The position numbers and the translations under genes are program-made. Source: Selaginella moellendorffii (Eukaryota; Streptophyta; Lycopodiopsida; Selaginellales; Selaginellaceae). Taken from it: DNA of 64,000 nt. This document shows, in pieces, positions 59,120-64,000 of the stretch. Location of the stretch: assembly GCF_000143415.4 (NCBI RefSeq), contig NW_003314432.1, positions 63,862-127,861 on the forward strand, read 5' to 3'. The notes under the pieces are model-generated. The model did no database searches and was not told the DNA's origin. It saw nothing but the letters and a program-made list of their open reading frames with translations. The stretch's first letter is position 1; every line of letters begins with the position of its first letter.

Positions 59120-60669
59120 TCTTTCTTGCTCCTCGAGATACTAGTGGAGCTGTCGCCCTAAATTCGCCCCCACCGCTCCCTCTCCGCCCAATTCCCTCAT
59201 GGCGCCAGCTCCAGTTCCACTCGCGCCGCCTCTCGATGTTCTTCCACTTCGGCGTCAACTCGGAGCGTGGATCCGGCCACGAATCGCCCTCCATCTTCAA
59301 CCCGGAGCGATTGAATACGTCGCAGTGGATGGACGCGGCCCAATCCGCGGGCGCGCAGCTCGTGATCCTCACGGTCAAGCACCACGACGGGTTCTGCCTG
59401 TGGCCCTCGGCCTACAGCTCTTGGCGAGGAGGGAAGGGGGATGTGGTGGCCGAGTTCGTGGCCGCCGCCAGGGAGCGTACGTGGGCTTTTACCTCTCGCC
59501 ATGGGATTTGCACGAGAGCTGCTATGGCGACACTCTTCTCTACAACGAGTTCTACTTGGCTCAGCTCCCGGAGCTTCTTACTGGGTGAGTGAGACATTCT
59601 TTGCTTCTTCTTCACGCATTTTTCTTGGTGGCATGATCACTGTGTGATATGTTTGCATTTGCTCCAGCCCATCAAACGGTTTTAGCATTAGGAGCTCGCG
59701 AGCTTGTGGGCTTTTGTAGTTTTCATCTCTAGCAGCAGATGCCTTGACGCGGCATTCTGTTTTGGCGTGCAGATATGGGCCGATCTTCGAGGTGTGGCTG
59801 GATGGTGCGAAATCACCCACTGCAGTGAACATGAGCTACGATTTTGAGCTCTGGTTTGACACGATTCATCCCCGGTGGCAACATCTTTTCCGATGCTGGC
59901 CCCGACATCCGATGGGTTGGGAACGAGTATGGCGAGGCTGGACAACCATGCTGAGCGATGGCGAACAGATCTTCCATTACGATTGGCAGGAGCGATGGCC
60001 AGTACGTAAAATCCATCCTTCCATGAAACTTTCGTTCTCGTGAAACTCAATCCAATTCGCAACATCAACAGGTACTTGATGTCTTGAGAGAGTGCTGGAA
60101 CCGGCTGGCTCCCTCCGGAGTGCGATATCTCCATCAGGCCCGGTTGGTTTTGGCACAGGAACGAGGCTCCAAAATCCCTGGAGCAGCTGCTCGACGTTTT
60201 CTACAAATCATCCACCAGGAACTGCTTGCTTCTGCTCAACGTCCCTCCAAACTCGTCGGGACTGATCGACGAATCTGACTTCCAGACGCTGGAGCGGTTT
60301 AGCTCCGCCATAGATTCCATCTTCAGCGTCAACTTAGCAGCGAATCCCTTGTCCGTGACAGCAAGCAGCGTTCACAGCTCTTCGTTCGGGCCGAAGCAAA
60401 TCCTTGATGAGCGTATGGAAACTTTCTGGGCTCCAATGCAAGGGGAGTCAACCGGCTGGATCGAGCTTGATCTTGGCAAGGTCTCAAAGTTCAACACACT
60501 GGAGATCCGAGAGCCAGTAAACATGGGACAAAGGGTCATGGAATATCATGTCAAGGCATGGGACAGCGAGCTGGGCTGGTACCTGGTGAGCAACAGTAGC
60601 ACCATTTGGGGGGGGGGAGGGATCCATTTATCTGCTTCTTTGGTTTATACTTCGATATATACAACCTGA
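59017..60669 (+). pseudogene. PPR-start::alpha-L-fucosidase fusion (copy B)
   Basis: From the PPR ATG at 59,017, 33 codons (MALLFPNFVISTDTSEDCLL...) continue without a stop into fucosidase sequence (PLRPIPSWRQLQFHSRRLSM, FFHFGVNSERGSGHESP, HHDGFCLWPSAY, GKGDVVAEFVAAA). A 7-bp loss relative to copy A, just past the joint, sets this frame. The hydrophobic signal peptide of copy A is replaced. The frame is lost near 59,480 (before the GFYLSPWD block), shares the 9,840-type break of copy A (here near 59,866), has a TGA at 60,085-60,087 inside the third exon, and lacks ~65 bp before a G10 tract (60,607). A secreted active enzyme is excluded; a ~190-residue fusion peptide is possible. Confidence 0.8.
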
Positions 60670-61761
60670 GGCACTTGTCTTCTATTTATAAGAGAAATTA
60701 CAAGAGGATATACCCCTCTAAGTGGATCAAGATATTATCAATGAAGTCAACAGTCATCTCGGCATATCATAAAGAATACGAGTACTTGCTTAGCAAATGC
60801 TGTGGTGTTGATCACACACCGCAAGCAATGAAGCCCTAGGAGTGCATAGCATAACACCTGTCACCATGCCCTCTTCTCTTCCCGGCCACACATGCATCCT
60901 GCTCATTGGCCACCACAACATTGAGCCAATATTCCCACTAACCATGGCCACTGGTCCTGGCCTGGGCTTGGGGTGGCCTCTCCTTTCTGAGAACTATGGC
61001 TTCTGAGGCTGCCCCGGGCCTAGGATCAGACGGCTGTGGGGGTATGGTCCCTTCGTTGTTATTATTATAGATATTTCATGGATACACATTTCAGGTATGA
61101 GAAGCATAGCTTTGGGTTGGAAATCCCTGGCCTGATCAATAACAGTCTCTTTGCATCACTCCTAACAGATTGGAGCCTAGAGAACAACCAAAAAAAATCA
61201 AGAGATAGCCCTCTACCCTTTGAGCTTGTGGAAAGTACCCTTGCATGGAGGTGGTAGCTGGTTAAACTTGAGAACTTAGCTTGTCTGGAGGACCTACTGT
61301 TGCTCTTGTGTCCTTGCCACAAAATCACACTTGCAAACATGAATGATTATAAGGTGGTGGAGGATTAGTTTTACAATAACTTTTAAGCATTACTATTATT
61401 AAGCTTAGAGAATGTTTTATATGCTAAATTATACTTGGCAGATAATATTAAGCCTTGGTGGAGAACAAAAGAGGTTAATAAAGGACCAGTGGCCACTTGG
61501 GAAATGATAAAAATGAAGATCCGTACAACTTATATATCCAAACATTGAACTAGTAGTTCTCATATTTAAAAGCTTTGAAAATAAATTAGAAACATCTTTT
61601 TGCAGAAACCGTCACTCAACTATATGTAATCAACGTGATGACCATTATTAAAATGTTTTTAATTTATAAACACAAAATTATTCTACATAAATATCAACAA
61701 TTAAATTATAGAATATTCAAGAATACCCAAGTATATCCTATGTTGGTTTGCTTAAGCAAAC
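60670..61761. other. 3' flank of copy B with inserted retroelement scraps
   Basis: Two stretches are absent from copy A. One, at about 60,710-61,065, includes AATGAAGTCAACAGTCATCT...GGCATATCATAAAGAA, a close match to the RT region of the short-LTR Gypsy at 37,935-37,975. The other, at 61,340-61,545, reads in the plus frame as a gag piece (ADNIKPWWRTKEVNKG, then ATWEMIKMKIRTTYI). The rest matches 10,740-11,160. Confidence 0.65.
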
Positions 61762-62590
61762 CAAAAATATGCCTAAATTGAAGAAATACTCAAAGGTGTA
61801 AATGACTATAACTTAACTAAAGCCATAAAAGATAGGTATTGTGGAAAAATAAAGAATATAAATATAACAAAATTGATATGTGTGCAAATACTAAACAGGT
61901 CATACACCTTATGGGTGTTCTTTGCAAATAGCCTGCAGAAAATAAGCTATTAAAATAAATATTTGATTTGTAAAGAATACTTTATGCATTAAAAATATGA
62001 GCTTATATAGCACTTTTTCTCCATCTAGCATGTCATAGAGGACATAGTAGCAATCTATTTAAATTATAACTCAATGTAGATTAAAATCACTAAAGGATGA
62101 TCCTAATGATTCAAAACAACTATTATACTTGTCTCAAAAGGCTAGCAATATTCTAATCTGAATACCAATCCTGGATTTGGAATGATGCTAGACTGGAAGA
62201 TTAAAGGGAACTGAAGTATATCTCTAGTTGAGTCTAGTATTCCTAAGAGTTTAAGAATGATTAAGATTGTACTCCAATATGTTAGTTTTGAAAATTTTCA
62301 TATACTTATATTCCATGATATTGGAAGAGAAGGGAATAGATTGGTCACGAAACATTGAACAAGTGCTAGTTGCCATTGAAGAAGCAATATTGCCCTATAC
62401 AACAACATTATATATAAAACTCCACCCTGCAGAATAGAAAGAAAGTTTTCGAAGGGAATGGATCAGTAGGAAATGGCACTTGTGATATTTCTTATTTCCA
62501 ATGGGGAGAATTGTTTGGGATGTTGAGCATCCCTGATTGCTATGCTAGATAATATGTTTGATAACATATGTCAAACTTCTCATCATCAAA
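61762..62590. repeat. dispersed repeat R1, copy 2
   Basis: Same-orientation match to 2,399-3,280 with small indels. It runs on from the copy B flank and stops where family-1 integrase sequence begins (after TCATCATCAAATCACTTAAC, 62,580-62,599). Confidence 0.7.
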
Positions 62591-62594
62591 TCAC

Positions 62595-64000
62595 TTAACT
62601 TCATTTACGAAAACATCATCACAAGATATGGCTTACCTTGAGAACTCATCACTGATCAAGGAACACACTTCATCAATGAAACAATCAAGATTCTGGCTCA
62701 AGAATTCACTATCCAGCACAAGGCTTCAACACCATACTACCCTCAGGGCAACGGTCAAGCAGAGTCTACAAACAAGACACTCAAAAACATCCTCATGAAA
62801 ATCGTGAAAATAAATCAGAAAGACTGGGACGATTACATCTATAATGCTTTGTAAGCATATCGAACTGCATATAAAGTTTCAATAAATTCAACACCATTCA
62901 AACTCACCTACGGCCTTGAATCTTTGACACTACTTGAGTACATCGTTCCATCACTATAAATGGCAATATAATACAAAATCAACCAAAAAGAATCAATCAA
63001 AAGAAGACTAACCATGCTAGAACAACTTATTGCTAGCTAAGATCCTTTGACTATCTCGTTTTGAAGCTTTGGAATGCTCAAGGAGTCTTTTCTAACTCAG
63101 CAAAGATGTTGCTTCATATGATGGCCAAGGCTAACTATTATCAAACAGTTCTTTTGATAGAGTTATGCAATCTCACATGCAAGGCACTACTTTGATGATG
63201 TCCTATGACTAAGGAGGAACATGAGATGCATGTGAGGCAAATGTTGCCACTATTGAGGGAGAACAAACTGTATTCTAAACTGTCAAAGCGTGACTTCTTC
63301 TTGGAGGAGATCACATATCTTGGACATGTGGTGCCATGAGATGGTGTGCGGGAAGATCCTCAAAAGACTCAGATAGTCATTGACTAGCTTGTTCCCCCTA
63401 CTGTGCATGGGTTTCCTTGGTATGGTGGGAGTCTTTTGCCGGCTTGTGAAGAACTTCTCCTTGATTGCTGCTCCTTTGATGGATATTCTGCAAAACACCA
63501 CCAAGCATGCTAAGTTGGTGTGGGGTGAAAGTGTCAAGAAGTGTTTGAGCAATTAAAGCAGTCATGTATATTCTACAGATATTTGCTTGTGATAAGCCAC
63601 TTGTGGTAGAAGGCTAAGGCTCACACTATGGAGTCTATGCGTTCAGAGGGTATGGCTCATGAGTCCTTTTCTCTTTCTGATCCTAGTGAGCCCATGGGTG
63701 TCAGTGTGGACCAAGGAGAGAATGTATCTACTCGTGTTCTAGCTGACACTGCTGTCACTAAGCTTTCTGAAGGAGTGAAGAAGAATTGTATCAACTCATC
63801 TGAGCTATACAGTTGTTTGTGCAATGAGTTGTGCATAGCCAAGTGCTCAGTGTCCTCTTTGACTCTGGTGCTACGCATACTTTCATTAACAAGGCTAGTG
63901 ATGAGGGTATAGGAGCTGTCTTGGTGCAAGACTGCTGTCCTATTGCCTACATAAGCTACAAGTTTGATGCAACTTAGCTGAATTGGCAACTCGGGATAGG
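62595..64000 (+). mobile_element. second copy of the family-1/family-2 composite (runs off the window)
   Basis: Matches 23,720-25,095 closely: family-1 integrase end (DQGTHFINETI near 62,660), the same joint near 63,180, the family-2 RT (YFDDVL, then KEEHEMHVRQMLPLLRENKL), and the protease-to-RNase H in-frame join (LFDSGATHTFIN to GIGAVLVQDCCPIAYIS, 63,849-63,977). The element continues beyond the right edge. Confidence 0.85.

Larger units (their letters stand above)
53537..61930. repeat. segmental duplication, copy B
   Basis: Same-orientation counterpart of 5,534-11,340. It differs by a block inserted at 56,545-58,762, an inverted piece at 58,763-59,119, a ~65-bp loss near the fucosidase 3' end, and insertions at about 60,710-61,065 and 61,340-61,545. 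It then runs into a full R1 copy, where copy A has only the R1 start. Confidence 0.9.

Overview
This is plant nuclear DNA. Gene remnants are GC-richer islands in a sea of AT-rich, decayed retrotransposons. Three things point to a lycophyte such as Selaginella: intronless PPR genes of the PLS/DYW type, several inferred introns of only about 50-70 bp (one is about 190 bp), and heavy load of Ty3/Gypsy debris. The organism is an inference; no organellar or rRNA marker is present.

Layout, left to right. 1-3.9 kb: AT-rich sequence with a possible cyclophilin scrap and two repeats (R1, X) that recur elsewhere in the window. 4.0-5.4 kb (-): an intact 472-codon PPR gene built of short S-type repeats. 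5.5-11.3 kb: segmental copy A, holding a PPR::SEC16 chimera (-) and, head to head, a GH29 alpha-L-fucosidase (+), both frameshifted. 11.35-13.26 kb (-): Gypsy RNase H/integrase remnant. 13.3-15.9 kb: LTR-L fragments. 17.0-20.4 kb (+): Gypsy element with no reverse transcriptase. 20.6-24.3 kb (+): family-1 Gypsy. 24.3-26.9 kb (+): scrambled chromovirus (family 2). 27.0-28.5 kb (-): LINE 3' end. 28.9-29.9 kb (-): unidentified coding fragments. 30.9-34.3 kb (+): intact 1130-codon PPR-DYW gene with a near-identical tandem array of 333-bp units. 35.4-40.4 kb (-): Gypsy element complete from LTR to LTR. 41.1-42.8 kb (+): PIF/Harbinger transposase plus a Myb-like ORF. 43.2-43.6 kb: minisatellite. 44.2-44.6 kb (+): a gag start. 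45.1-51.3 kb (-): second family-1 Gypsy, split by a solo LTR-L. 53.5-61.9 kb: segmental copy B of the PPR::SEC16 / fucosidase block, rearranged by an inversion and by insertions (hAT remnant, lectin-like ORF, Gypsy scraps). 61.8-64.0 kb: R1 again, then a second copy of the family-1/family-2 composite.

Only two genes look intact and both are PPR proteins, expected to act on organellar RNA. The DYW one should be a C-to-U editing factor. Its repeats are almost identical, but they differ at the residues that the published PPR code assigns to base recognition; this is the most interesting feature here. Second is the inversion in copy B, which joins the PPR start codon in frame to the fucosidase body. 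The rest documents duplication, decay and nesting of mobile elements.
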